The notes below the pieces were generated by a model, which worked only from the letters and a program-made list of their open reading frames with translations, searched no databases and was not told where the DNA came from. 26,134 nt of DNA from a virus. The stretch covers positions 1 to 26,134 of IMG/VR virus record IMGVR_UViG_3300030000_000047, one strand, 5' to 3'. Within the stretch, counting starts at the first letter, position 1. Each line of letters starts with the position of its first letter. This document shows, piece by piece, positions 16,388 through 23,293 of this stretch. A program made the position numbers and the translations under genes.

Positions 16388-16927
16388 TTACCAATTATCG
16401 TTTTTAGAACCAAATTTCAGTTTTTCAAGTTTTTCAAATAATTGATTTGCTTCTAATTGACATTTTTGCTTTATCTCGTTCCAAATTTTATTGTTAGATG
16501 ACTTATTCATTCCACCGCCTATAGGATTCTCTTCCGCGGTAGTTATCATCCCCATACATGATTGAAAACTACAATTATTTTTAATTATCTCATGAGAGAA
16601 AGAACTTAACTCTATTTTGAATCGACCATCTTTTATCTGAAATTTCATTTTATAATGAATAAATCCTCCATAGCACTGCATAAAGCCAGTTTTCACAAAA
16701 GGAATGGATGCATCTTTAATTATATAACCGGCATCTTTATCGGATAGTTGAGAATCATTTTTTACATTATGATAATTGGTTCCGATCCATTCTAAAATTG
16801 TAGAATAAATAATTTCCTTTTTCGCAGAATCAGCTTGAATTACTTTTGAGAATGATAAAGGTTCTTGCGCATTTGCACTGCTAAAATACAGAATAGACAG
16901 AATAGATAAAAGAATAGTTTTTTTCAT
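16388..16927 (-). CDS. exported DUF4468-type protein
   Basis: A 179-aa protein with a clear signal peptide (MKKTILLSILSILYFSSANA, cleavage after A20) and a mature domain of the DUF4468 type: FSKVIQADSAKKEIIYSTILEW followed by DKDAGYIIKDASI, the pattern of exported Bacteroidota proteins with a TBP-like fold. The function of the family is unknown. A secreted or periplasmic host-type protein inside a prophage is typical of lysogenic-conversion cargo. It has its own promoter (16960-16990), downstream of the hicB terminator, so it is likely expressed in the lysogen. Four cysteines occur in the mature part (CYGGF, NNCSFQSC, KQKCQ). Confidence 0.75.
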   Translation of the reverse strand: MKKTILLSILSILYFSSANAQEPLSFSKVIQADSAKKEIIYSTILEWIGTNYHNVKNDSQLSDKDAGYIIKDASIPFVKTGFMQCYGGFIHYKMKFQIKDGRFKIELSSFSHEIIKNNCSFQSCMGMITTAEENPIGGGMNKSSNNKIWNEIKQKCQLEANQLFEKLEKLKFGSKNDNW

Positions 16928-16959
16928 ACGTGATAATTTTTAGTAATGAATATGAGTTA

Positions 16960-16990
16960 CAAAGATATAAAAAAGTATTAACGCAAAAAA
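16960..16990 (-). promoter_or_regulatory. promoter of the DUF4468 gene
   Basis: A perfect minus-strand -7 element TATCTTTG (plus 16960-16967). Nineteen bases upstream is TTTT (plus 16987-16990), one mismatch from TTTG; a TTTG also occurs at a 16-nt spacing. It overlaps the T tract of the hicB terminator, so the two units are packed end to end. Confidence 0.6.
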
Positions 16991-17014
16991 GCCCCACATT
17001 TCTGTGAGGCTTTT
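16985..17014 (-). terminator. intrinsic terminator after hicB
   Basis: GCCCCACA (16991-16998) pairs with TGTGAGGC (17003-17010) with one wobble, around TTTC. Six T follow on the minus strand (plus-strand A at 16985-16990). It lies 17 bp past the hicB stop. Confidence 0.85.
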
Positions 17015-17031
17015 AATATAGTATTTTGGAT

Positions 17032-17427
17032 TCACACTAAATGAATCTGCATTAAATCATCCATAAATTTATGAATCCCTGTATCAATCTTTTCAATTTG
17101 AGTTTTCCTTGGCTTTTTCAAACCTGTAGAATAATGACCTAATTGTTTTTGATTGATGCCTGTGATTTTTTCTAAACCCGACTTTGTGAAAATTACTGAA
17201 ATATACTCTAAATATGAAGCCGTATCGAATTCCCATTTAATCTCATAATTTCCTTTTAAAGCCTCTGGAATATCTTCATTATACTTTTTATATAATGTGA
17301 TAGCTTCCAAAATATTCTCTTTGACTTCTTTTACGGTGTCCCCCGCACCGTATATTCCAGGAATACCTTCAGCCCAAGCACCATATTGGTCGGTTCCTTT
17401 TTCTATTTTTATAATAATTGCCTTCAT
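17032..17427 (-). CDS. hicB: HicB-type antitoxin with C-terminal DNA-binding region
   Basis: A 131-aa protein. Residues 1-70 match the HicB/UPF0150 fold (YGAWAEGIPGIYGAGDTVKE, then LEAITLYKKYNEDIPEAL), which binds and inhibits the HicA toxin. Residues about 78-125 (FTKSGLEKITGINQKQLGHY with SGLKKP-like turn) look like a helix-turn-helix, the usual autoregulatory part. It is encoded downstream of hicA, as expected, but separated by an unusually long 186-bp gap holding a promoter candidate and an 8-bp tandem repeat. Starts at the ATG at 17427; a terminator follows. It would stabilise the prophage or block superinfecting phages. Confidence 0.85.
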   Translation of the reverse strand: MKAIIIKIEKGTDQYGAWAEGIPGIYGAGDTVKEVKENILEAITLYKKYNEDIPEALKGNYEIKWEFDTASYLEYISVIFTKSGLEKITGINQKQLGHYSTGLKKPRKTQIEKIDTGIHKFMDDLMQIHLV

Positions 17428-17443
17428 AATTGTTTGTTTTGTC

Positions 17444-17500
17444 TATTTAGTCATTTTTGCATTTAGTCATTTTTGTCATTTAATCATTTAATCATTTAGT
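17444..17500 (-). repeat. 8-bp tandem repeat in the hicB leader
   Basis: Seven head-to-tail units on the plus strand: tatttagt, catttttg, catttagt, catttttgt (9 bp), catttaat, catttaat, catttagt. Read on the minus (coding) strand this gives repeated AAATG with stop codons in close register, so the hicB leader contains about six AUGs that each open only a very short frame. The array ends 17 bp before the hicB ATG. Confidence 0.85.
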
Positions 17501-17559
17501 CTAACAAAAAATTGTGTTCTTTTTTTTCTGTATGTAAGTTTGTTTTTTTTCGTTTGGTA

Positions 17560-17590
17560 CAAACGTAGGTGGGGTTGATAATATATTAAG
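17560..17590 (-). promoter_or_regulatory. possible separate hicB promoter
   Basis: A minus-strand TACGTTTG (plus 17560-17567) is a perfect TAnnTTTG element. The sequence 19 nt upstream is CTTA, a poor -33. If real it gives hicB a transcript of its own, starting upstream of the 8-bp repeat array. Confidence 0.4.
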
Positions 17591-17613
17591 TTTCCTTTTA
17601 AAGGATATGGGAA

Positions 17614-17814
17614 TTAAAACCCCATATCCTTTAAAATTCTTTTTCTTAATCCTTCCGGAAATTCTTTAGCTCCATGATAAGGAACAGGATATCTTAGTCC
17701 ATTTTTATCTTTGTAGATATAATGGCTACCTGAAGATTCTCCTGTCCACTCCCAATCACGCTCAGATTCGTCTCTGTGCTTTCGAAGCCAACGATGGAAT
17801 TCAGTATACTTCAT
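17614..17814 (-). CDS. hicA: HicA-type mRNA interferase toxin
   Basis: A 66-aa protein of normal HicA size. It has the double-stranded-RNA-binding-like HicA pattern: EFHRWLRKH at the N-terminus, GSHYIYKDKNG with the catalytic histidine H31, PVPYHGAKEFPEG in the third strand, and LRKRILKDMGF at the end. HicA cleaves mRNA without needing the ribosome and is neutralised by HicB, encoded downstream. It starts at the ATG at 17814 behind its own promoter (17848-17878), and follows sufE by 173 bp across a weak terminator, so it is uncoupled from the late operon. Confidence 0.88.
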   Translation of the reverse strand: MKYTEFHRWLRKHRDESERDWEWTGESSGSHYIYKDKNGLRYPVPYHGAKEFPEGLRKRILKDMGF

Positions 17815-17847
17815 ATTTCAAAGAGCTTTCGTTTATTAAACTCGATA

Positions 17848-17878
17848 CAAAGGTAGTCAATTTTCTACCATTTGCAAG
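17848..17878 (-). promoter_or_regulatory. hicA promoter with an inverted repeat between -33 and -7
   Basis: On the minus strand CTTG (plus 17875-17878), 19 nt, then TACCTTTG (plus 17848-17855), close to the Bacteroidota consensus. GGTAG (17852-17856) and CTACC (17865-17869) form an inverted repeat across the spacer and into the -7 box, which makes a natural operator for a HicB-type repressor. Confidence 0.65.
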
Positions 17879-17930
17879 TAAATAGCAAGATTTATTTTAG
17901 ATATTAACGATATTTATAATTACAAACAAA

Positions 17931-17956
17931 ATGCCCGAACTTCACAGCCCAGGCAT
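17931..17956 (-). terminator. weak terminator after the sufE-like gene
   Basis: ATGCCCG (17931-17937) pairs with CAGGCAT (17950-17956) with one wobble and a 12-nt loop. Only TTTGTTTG follows on the minus strand. It lies about 30 bp past the sufE-like stop and could end or reduce late transcription before hicA. Confidence 0.45.
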
Positions 17957-17987
17957 CTCTTCATATTAACCAATAAAATGAAACAAA

Positions 17988-18377
17988 TCAAATGATACGA
18001 GAAAGAATTTGAAGTAAAGCCCCGGAACGTGCAGGGGTTAGGTGTTGTAATAGTTCGGTGGCAGCATGGAATTTTATTACTGTATCGTGAATTTCCTGTC
18101 GTGTATAGCCTTGAAACAGTTCTTTCACCACAGCAATAAGGCCGCTAGGTATGCAGGCATTAGACTGTCCGTAGATATGTGCTACGTCGTTCAGATAGGT
18201 ACAGCAAAAATATGTTTGGCTCACACAGCCTTGTATTTTATTTTCGGGTATCACCATGTGTGCCGGCATGGGTTGTTGTTCGTCGGATAACGAAATGAGA
18301 TAATCAAATTTATTGTTCCATTCGCCCAAATCGTTGAACATATCGATAAATTCCTGTTGTTTCTCTTCTAGTGTCAT
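17988..18377 (-). CDS. SufE-like sulfur-acceptor protein in the phage late operon
   Basis: A 129-aa protein that reads as SufE along its whole length: EEKQQEFIDMFNDLGEWNNK at the N-terminus, then IPENKIQGCVSQ with the persulfide-accepting cysteine at C51 (also residue 51 in E. coli SufE), SNACIPSGLIAVV in the middle and LTPARSGALLQIL at the end. SufE takes sulfur from the cysteine desulfurase SufS and passes it to the Fe-S scaffold. Additional cysteines are C58, C59 and C75. Its ATG overlaps the stop of the preceding phage gene (ATGA, 18374-18377), so it is translated as part of the virion operon. A role in Fe-S loading of a virion or host protein is inference. Confidence 0.85.
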   Translation of the reverse strand: MTLEEKQQEFIDMFNDLGEWNNKFDYLISLSDEQQPMPAHMVIPENKIQGCVSQTYFCCTYLNDVAHIYGQSNACIPSGLIAVVKELFQGYTRQEIHDTVIKFHAATELLQHLTPARSGALLQILSRII

Positions 18378-18931
18378 AATATTTCTTTTGAATTTTCAAA
18401 CATGGCCGCCCAACCGCTTCGCCCATAAAAAGTTTCGGGTGCGATGGGATAAATATCAGCTGGAAATTTTATTAAACTCAGATACCCGCATGAATTGAGT
18501 TCTGTCTGATCCGTCTGCATTTGGTTCAAAATGGCATTCAGCACATTGTTACACTCGTTCATCAGCAAGGCTTCGTTTAGATTATCGTTGTTGCTAAAGT
18601 TGAAATCACGACAAAGATTTATACCTATTTTTTCACTAACTCCATCGGTGGTTAGCGGATTATAAGAAAATTCTCCGTATTCGACGAATAGAACAAATCC
18701 TTTAGAATTACTTATTTTATCCTCTACGTATTTTCGATCGGCCGAAACGATAAATGTACCAATACCGGGGAACACCAAGTCGTCAGACTGATTAAGCATG
18801 TCCGAAACTAATTCGTCGTAACCTTCTTTTTTAGTTTCAGTTGTTTGTGAAAACAAATCGGTCAGCACGGTTTTAGGAACAAACCGTGAAAAATATTTGT
18901 AAATATCAATGATGTAATCCTGCTTATTCAT
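18374..18931 (-). CDS. hypothetical phage protein, 185 aa, possible neck or tail-completion protein
   Basis: Not recognised. A soluble mixed alpha/beta protein with a central VFPGIGTFIVSADRKYVEDK followed by KGFVLFVEYGEFSYNP, a helical ECNNVLNAILNQMQTDQ segment and a closing GRSGWAAMFENSKEIL. It overlaps the preceding gene by 8 bp and the sufE-like gene by 4 bp. Position after portal and connector suggests a neck, tail-terminator or tail-completion protein, but no diagnostic motif is visible. Confidence 0.65.
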   Translation of the reverse strand: MNKQDYIIDIYKYFSRFVPKTVLTDLFSQTTETKKEGYDELVSDMLNQSDDLVFPGIGTFIVSADRKYVEDKISNSKGFVLFVEYGEFSYNPLTTDGVSEKIGINLCRDFNFSNNDNLNEALLMNECNNVLNAILNQMQTDQTELNSCGYLSLIKFPADIYPIAPETFYGRSGWAAMFENSKEIL

Positions 18932-19856
18932 TGCTTAATCTGTTTATATCGGTTATACTTAATCCGGTCCGCTGTGCCAGTTCATCAAGCTTGATGCCCG
19001 AAGCCAGCGCGTTATTGATAGAATCTTTCAATGCTTTGATCTGAGCATTGAAAAAATCAATTATAGTTTTATCTTCAACAAAAGAATATCCTTCTTTTTC
19101 GAGGAAAAGCATAGTTTCGCTTAAACCCAGGTTTATTTTATCGGGGTCGAAATCTTCACCTCCTTTGCGACTGTACAGAATGCTGTAGGTTGAATGTTCG
19201 CGAAAAAACTTGATAATGCCGGTAAACCAATACATCACCCCAAATGGTATTTCAGGGGAAAATTTCTTCACCACATGCATCGGAAAACCGTACAGCACAC
19301 ACATAATTTTATTCATGCAATAAGCCTTGACATTGACGTCGCCCGATTCATTATATGCCTGAAGCAAATCCATACAATCTGTGTATTGTTTGGCGGTTAT
19401 ATTTGTTTCCACGGTTACATCACGATCGAACATCGGGGCGCAATCTGAGTAAAGAACAATAGGGTTTCGGGCAAAATAGTAGTTAGGAATGATCTTACTT
19501 TCTTCTAGCTCAAATGCGAAATTAAATCTCTCAGCCAGTTGTATCAGATTGAACTGGATGTTTTCCTGTGTTTCGGCTTCATGCTCCAGCATTTCACGAA
19601 ATCGCTCTTTTCCTAAAAATAGTCTATAAAAGATGATATAGAAAAAGTGTTTGAGCCCAAACCAGAACCCGCGTGTTTTCGCCGGCATGTAACCGGTGAA
19701 TTCTATAAGCAAATTGAGCTTAAACTGAAATGGTGTAATTTCATTTGCAAAAAGCAATATCATATTGCGGAAAACAAATGGTATATGCTTAGGTGGCACA
19801 TCTTCCCAACATTCGGGGATGTTGATTGTAGATCGTTTTAGGTGGATCGTTTTCAT
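18924..19856 (-). CDS. hypothetical phage protein, 310 aa, possible tail assembly protein
   Basis: Not firmly recognised. The N-terminus (INIPECWEDVPPKHIPFVFR followed by ITPFQFKLNLLIEFTG) resembles the pattern of tail assembly chaperones in Bacteroidota prophages, which begin with a short strand-turn and a W-x-x-(L/V)-(T/P) helix start. The middle has an AKQYTDCMDLLQAYNESGD helix and a KIMCVLYGFP segment. The C-terminus LDELAQRTGLSITDINRL looks like a small helix-turn-helix. It overlaps the Ntn-hydrolase stop by ATGA and the next gene by 8 bp. The assembly role is inference. Confidence 0.6.
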   Translation of the reverse strand: MKTIHLKRSTINIPECWEDVPPKHIPFVFRNMILLFANEITPFQFKLNLLIEFTGYMPAKTRGFWFGLKHFFYIIFYRLFLGKERFREMLEHEAETQENIQFNLIQLAERFNFAFELEESKIIPNYYFARNPIVLYSDCAPMFDRDVTVETNITAKQYTDCMDLLQAYNESGDVNVKAYCMNKIMCVLYGFPMHVVKKFSPEIPFGVMYWFTGIIKFFREHSTYSILYSRKGGEDFDPDKINLGLSETMLFLEKEGYSFVEDKTIIDFFNAQIKALKDSINNALASGIKLDELAQRTGLSITDINRLSNE

Positions 19857-20404
19857 TGGTTGGTTGATTCAAATGTGAAAGGTTTACAGACTCCAATCGA
19901 AAAATGCTCAGCAGCTTCTAAAGCCTTTAATACTGCCATCTCTGCTGTGATAGATGCAGAGATAGATGAATGTATTGCTCCTAATGCATAATCACTTCCA
20001 CATCCTACAGAAGCAAATCCTTCCATATTTTCACCAACTTGAAAATCTTCATCAATCTGGAAAAGTCTGTTTTTATATGCTACTAAAAAACTACCACCCT
20101 TTTCATCTCCATCTTTTTGTTTCTGAATAAATCCACCATCAGTAAAGCATTTTCGAACTTCGTTGATGAAATCAGTACACATATATTCGTAAATGTCTTT
20201 ATCGTTAACAACTGGTGGATTGAATGAAAATCGAAGCAATTGTATCATTCGAAATGATGATGTACATCCAATAATAAAATCACCATTTTTAAAAAGTTTA
20301 GTGTCTTTTCTTGCCATAATAAGTGATCCTGCTACTCCGGCAGAATCAGCACCCATGATAACTCTATCATTTTCTTTGTCTAAAAATCCTACAATGCATG
20401 TCAT
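19853..20404 (-). CDS. HslV/proteasome-like Ntn hydrolase in the phage head region
   Basis: A 183-aa protein with the proteasome beta/HslV fold pattern. After Met removal the N-terminus is Thr (MTCIVGF). GADSAG places an Asp 19 residues from that Thr, and RKDTKLF a Lys 16 residues further; the Asp-Lys spacing equals D17/K33 of proteasomes, with two extra residues before. FASVGCGSDYALGAIHS corresponds to the GSGxxxA loop holding the catalytic Ser region, and a helical ALEAAEHFSIGVCKPF ends it. No ATPase partner is encoded. I recall similar MTCIVG proteins in many phages and actinobacteria, function unknown. Sitting where a prohead protease is usual, it may process head proteins. Confidence 0.82.
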   Translation of the reverse strand: MTCIVGFLDKENDRVIMGADSAGVAGSLIMARKDTKLFKNGDFIIGCTSSFRMIQLLRFSFNPPVVNDKDIYEYMCTDFINEVRKCFTDGGFIQKQKDGDEKGGSFLVAYKNRLFQIDEDFQVGENMEGFASVGCGSDYALGAIHSSISASITAEMAVLKALEAAEHFSIGVCKPFTFESTNQ

Positions 20405-20432
20405 AATGTTATTTTTTATTGGTTAGCTATTT

Positions 20433-21410
20433 TTAATAAGCGAATGAATCACTTTCTTTTACTCCCTGCAATTTGTAAACCTGAGTAGATGAAATTCCGG
20501 TTGCAGTTGGATCGGTTGATTTTTCGATATCCATTACGCGCCAAAAGCTTTCGGCTTTAGCTTGAAATTGATAGGCCACTTTTTCGCGGATGAATTTTTC
20601 TGGTAGATCCTTTTTGTTTTTGGAGTCCATTTCGTTGTTTATTTCAAGGCGGATAGTTTCCGGCAGGCAATAATACGAAAGGCGCAAACAGGCCCGATAC
20701 ATGGTTTCGTAGCAAACGGCACGGGCTATATCGTCTGTTTTTTTAGATGATTTATTGCGGCTTAATACGCAATCTGCCCAAACTTCGCGGATAATCCATG
20801 TGGCATTAAGCACGAAATAAATATCTGAAACACCAACCCATTTCTTTAAGTCGTCGATATTGATCGGTAATTCTGCATATTCTTTTTGTTTTTCAGAATC
20901 TTTCCAATCGGAAATTTTGGCGGCATTGGCATCCAACAGTTTTATTAGCTGGTTCATCCAAAACCAAGCATCGGTAATCAATTTGTTGTCGAGCTCATCT
21001 TTTTGATATTTGTAAATGGTTGTCTCGCTGTCAGTCTTTTTTATGGTGATCCCATCATTACCAATTTTGGCAATTAAAAAAATGGAATGCGCATACAAAG
21101 CAAAGTTTAACATTGCACTTTGTAGGCAATCGGTTAATTCAGCATTTAATTCAGTCTCCACATTGGCTTCGACTGCCGGAACTTCCGGAACATCATCGTG
21201 TGCCGGAATAGCATCGGAAGCTACGGTAACAGCAGCTTTACCATCACAAAGTTTGTTGTACAGAGTCTGACCGATAAGATCGGATATCTCCACTCCTACT
21301 TTCGTCAACGAGCTTTCAAGATTGTCGAATTCTAGGGTCAAGTTAGCCCCGGAAAGTTTTTTCTTTAATATTGAAGAAAATCCTGTGCGTACAAATGGTA
21401 TTTTTAGCAT
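20433..21410 (-). CDS. DUF6712-like head-tail connector candidate
   Basis: A 325-aa soluble, mainly helical protein. Its layout resembles the DUF6712 proteins of Bacteroidota phages: an N-terminal helix pair with DLIGQTLYNKLCDG, a helix LQSAMLNFALYAHSIFLIAK, then GNDGITIKKTDSETTIYKYQ and a second half repeating the helix pattern. A 40-residue Ala/Pro/Glu-rich linker (about 65-95) is inserted. It starts 4 bp after the portal stop. Members lie beside portal genes and probably form a head-tail adaptor; I cannot exclude that it is instead a capsid component. The family call is from memory of its pattern, not a search. Confidence 0.65.
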   Translation of the reverse strand: MLKIPFVRTGFSSILKKKLSGANLTLEFDNLESSLTKVGVEISDLIGQTLYNKLCDGKAAVTVASDAIPAHDDVPEVPAVEANVETELNAELTDCLQSAMLNFALYAHSIFLIAKIGNDGITIKKTDSETTIYKYQKDELDNKLITDAWFWMNQLIKLLDANAAKISDWKDSEKQKEYAELPINIDDLKKWVGVSDIYFVLNATWIIREVWADCVLSRNKSSKKTDDIARAVCYETMYRACLRLSYYCLPETIRLEINNEMDSKNKKDLPEKFIREKVAYQFQAKAESFWRVMDIEKSTDPTATGISSTQVYKLQGVKESDSFAY

Positions 21411-21414
21411 GATA

Positions 21415-22947
21415 TTATTGTTTAACTGGATCAGCCGTTGCTGTATTTGTCAACCGATCCTTTGGTGTAGTGTCCTGTTGTTTTGCGGGGATATCAATCC
21501 AAAATCCTAGTTTTAAGCCTAGCTGTTTTGCATACGGGAAATTGATCCAGATAGCGCGATTAATCTCCTTAAGAATGAAATATTCGTCCCATGTGAGCGT
21601 GGAAACATATAACAGGTAGTTATAATAGACATCGGCACCTGCCAATGAAATAACACCATCCTTATCAACACCGGTGATTGCTCCCGGAATTCCCAACGAA
21701 GCCAACACAACCTGATCGGATCGTTTATCGTTGCTATTTATAGACTCAATAAATTCCTTGAACTTACCGGGAAAATCTTCAAATTTCCAAGGTGTATCTC
21801 CCCATTGGGTGGTGGCGTATAATTTTCCCTGATTTTTACCCTCACCACTCATCAGGCTTGTTATTCGGCGAAGTTCACACGAAATCAAATCATCAACCAT
21901 TACTTCGTAAAATGGAAATGGCTTACCGGTGTCATCCACTAATTTCACACCCCTATATTCAGTTTGACGTGGCGTGTCAGGATCTCCCTGTAAATTCCGA
22001 GTACATATATCCTGTAGAATGGATTTTTGCTGCATATACCAGGTACCGGGGATAATGACATGAACGTGTGCATTCAGCGCATTTTTGTAATATGAATTAG
22101 TGTATTTAGGTGCCAGATTGGACGATTTTATATATTCCGATGCACCTTTAAACCAATCGTTATAGGCGTAAACCCATTTAGCGAATGATTTGTCGCTGTT
22201 GAAAGCAATTGATACAGGATATTTGGTAGGATTTTTAGGGTCAAAACGTGGATAAACATCATATTGGTGAGTTGAAATGTATAACCAGTCACCAACTATT
22301 ACATATTGACAATCTTCCGATTTGATACGACGGTTAGTCCAGTCACCAGTCGCAGCCAAACGGGCTTCATCCGATCCAACATAGCTAAGCGCATCTATGG
22401 AAGCAGCTGTGCCAATTCTGCGGCCTTTATTAAAATTGTATTTTGACACGCAAGTTTTAACCAAGTAATAGTCATACGACATATTGGTTATATACTCCCA
22501 GAATGAATTATATCCTTTTTCTTCCCAACTATTTAACCAATCTTCAATTTTAGAATCGTAATAAGGTACTCTAACGCGACGAGCATCCTGATCTTTCCCA
22601 ATTATACGTTCTGTAAAAAGTCTCGGACCTTTTCCAAACAAAAAATCAACTTGTTTTTGAATTAATTGAGGGATTAATTTATGTTCTCCGGTTACGGCTG
22701 CCACTTCTTGTGGGTAAAGGTTGTGCCCATCCCCCCAAAGAGGTACAGAATAATCTTCCAAACGCATGCAAACACGATCGGTTGAAAATTTACTGTAAAT
22801 TGTTTGATATTCACGTGTCAGAATGTTTTCACGCTCAGATACACCTTGAATTTCGAACGTCAACACATTAGATTGTGATCTAGCAATGCCCCTATGGTTA
22901 TTTGTCCATTCAACTTTTACATCTTTTTCTAAAACCGTTTTTTTCAT
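21415..22947 (-). CDS. phage portal protein
   Basis: A 510-aa protein of normal portal length directly downstream of the terminase module. Features are an N-terminal region with LIPQLIQKQVDFLFGKGPRL (the membrane-or-DNA-proximal helix of many portals), a wing-like beta region (VSIAFNSDKSFAKWVYAYND), a long helix around FKEFIESINSNDKRSDQVVL, and a C-terminal helical crown with a Thr/Lys-rich tail. Portals form the dodecameric ring at the capsid vertex through which DNA enters and leaves. No catalytic motif is expected. The call rests on order, length and these patterns. Confidence 0.8.
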   Translation of the reverse strand: MKKTVLEKDVKVEWTNNHRGIARSQSNVLTFEIQGVSERENILTREYQTIYSKFSTDRVCMRLEDYSVPLWGDGHNLYPQEVAAVTGEHKLIPQLIQKQVDFLFGKGPRLFTERIIGKDQDARRVRVPYYDSKIEDWLNSWEEKGYNSFWEYITNMSYDYYLVKTCVSKYNFNKGRRIGTAASIDALSYVGSDEARLAATGDWTNRRIKSEDCQYVIVGDWLYISTHQYDVYPRFDPKNPTKYPVSIAFNSDKSFAKWVYAYNDWFKGASEYIKSSNLAPKYTNSYYKNALNAHVHVIIPGTWYMQQKSILQDICTRNLQGDPDTPRQTEYRGVKLVDDTGKPFPFYEVMVDDLISCELRRITSLMSGEGKNQGKLYATTQWGDTPWKFEDFPGKFKEFIESINSNDKRSDQVVLASLGIPGAITGVDKDGVISLAGADVYYNYLLYVSTLTWDEYFILKEINRAIWINFPYAKQLGLKLGFWIDIPAKQQDTTPKDRLTNTATADPVKQ

Positions 22948-22968
22948 TTTTGTTGATTAAATTTTTTA

Positions 22969-23289
22969 TTAGTCAAACCATTTTATGGTTAGAAATTCAT
23001 TGTTTGGCGGAAAGGCTATTTTTCGGATCAATTTTTTAAAACATTGCCTTGCATCTCCACTTTCAGTATCTTCGAAATATAAATAATGATCTGAATTTAC
23101 ACTCAACCCCTCCCCTTTCATGGCTGGCCGTATTCTACAATTTTCATATTTTCGAATTTGCCCATATTCATTGCGAGCCAAATCGCACGTAATAAATACA
23201 ATGGAAAAAGTAGCTCCCGGAATGAGTTTTAAATTTCGGATCCGGATAAAAGCGTCGGCACCGCTAATTGTCTTTTCTTTCAATTCCAT
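22969..23289 (-). CDS. hypothetical phage protein, 106 aa
   Basis: Not recognised. A small, basic, beta-rich soluble protein (FIRIRNLKLIPGATFSIVFI, then YENCRIRPAMKGEGL and EFLTIKWF at the end). The ATG at 23289 is preferred over a TTG two codons upstream. It begins 5 nt past the U tract of an intrinsic terminator that follows terminase, so its expression depends on read-through or antitermination, or on processing of that hairpin. It sits between terminase and portal, 21 bp ahead of the latter. DNA-handling or packaging roles are possible but unsupported. Confidence 0.7.
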   Translation of the reverse strand: MELKEKTISGADAFIRIRNLKLIPGATFSIVFITCDLARNEYGQIRKYENCRIRPAMKGEGLSVNSDHYLYFEDTESGDARQCFKKLIRKIAFPPNNEFLTIKWFD

Positions 23290-23293
23290 ATAC

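Noticed and set aside
17444-17500. The 8-bp repeat array as a CRISPR
   Set aside because: Units are 8 bp, contiguous and without spacers, and no cas genes are present.
20433-21410. The 325-aa protein as the major capsid protein
   Set aside because: It looks helical and two-fold repeated like DUF6712 connectors, without an obvious HK97 pattern. The alternative is kept only as a question under the missing-capsid finding.
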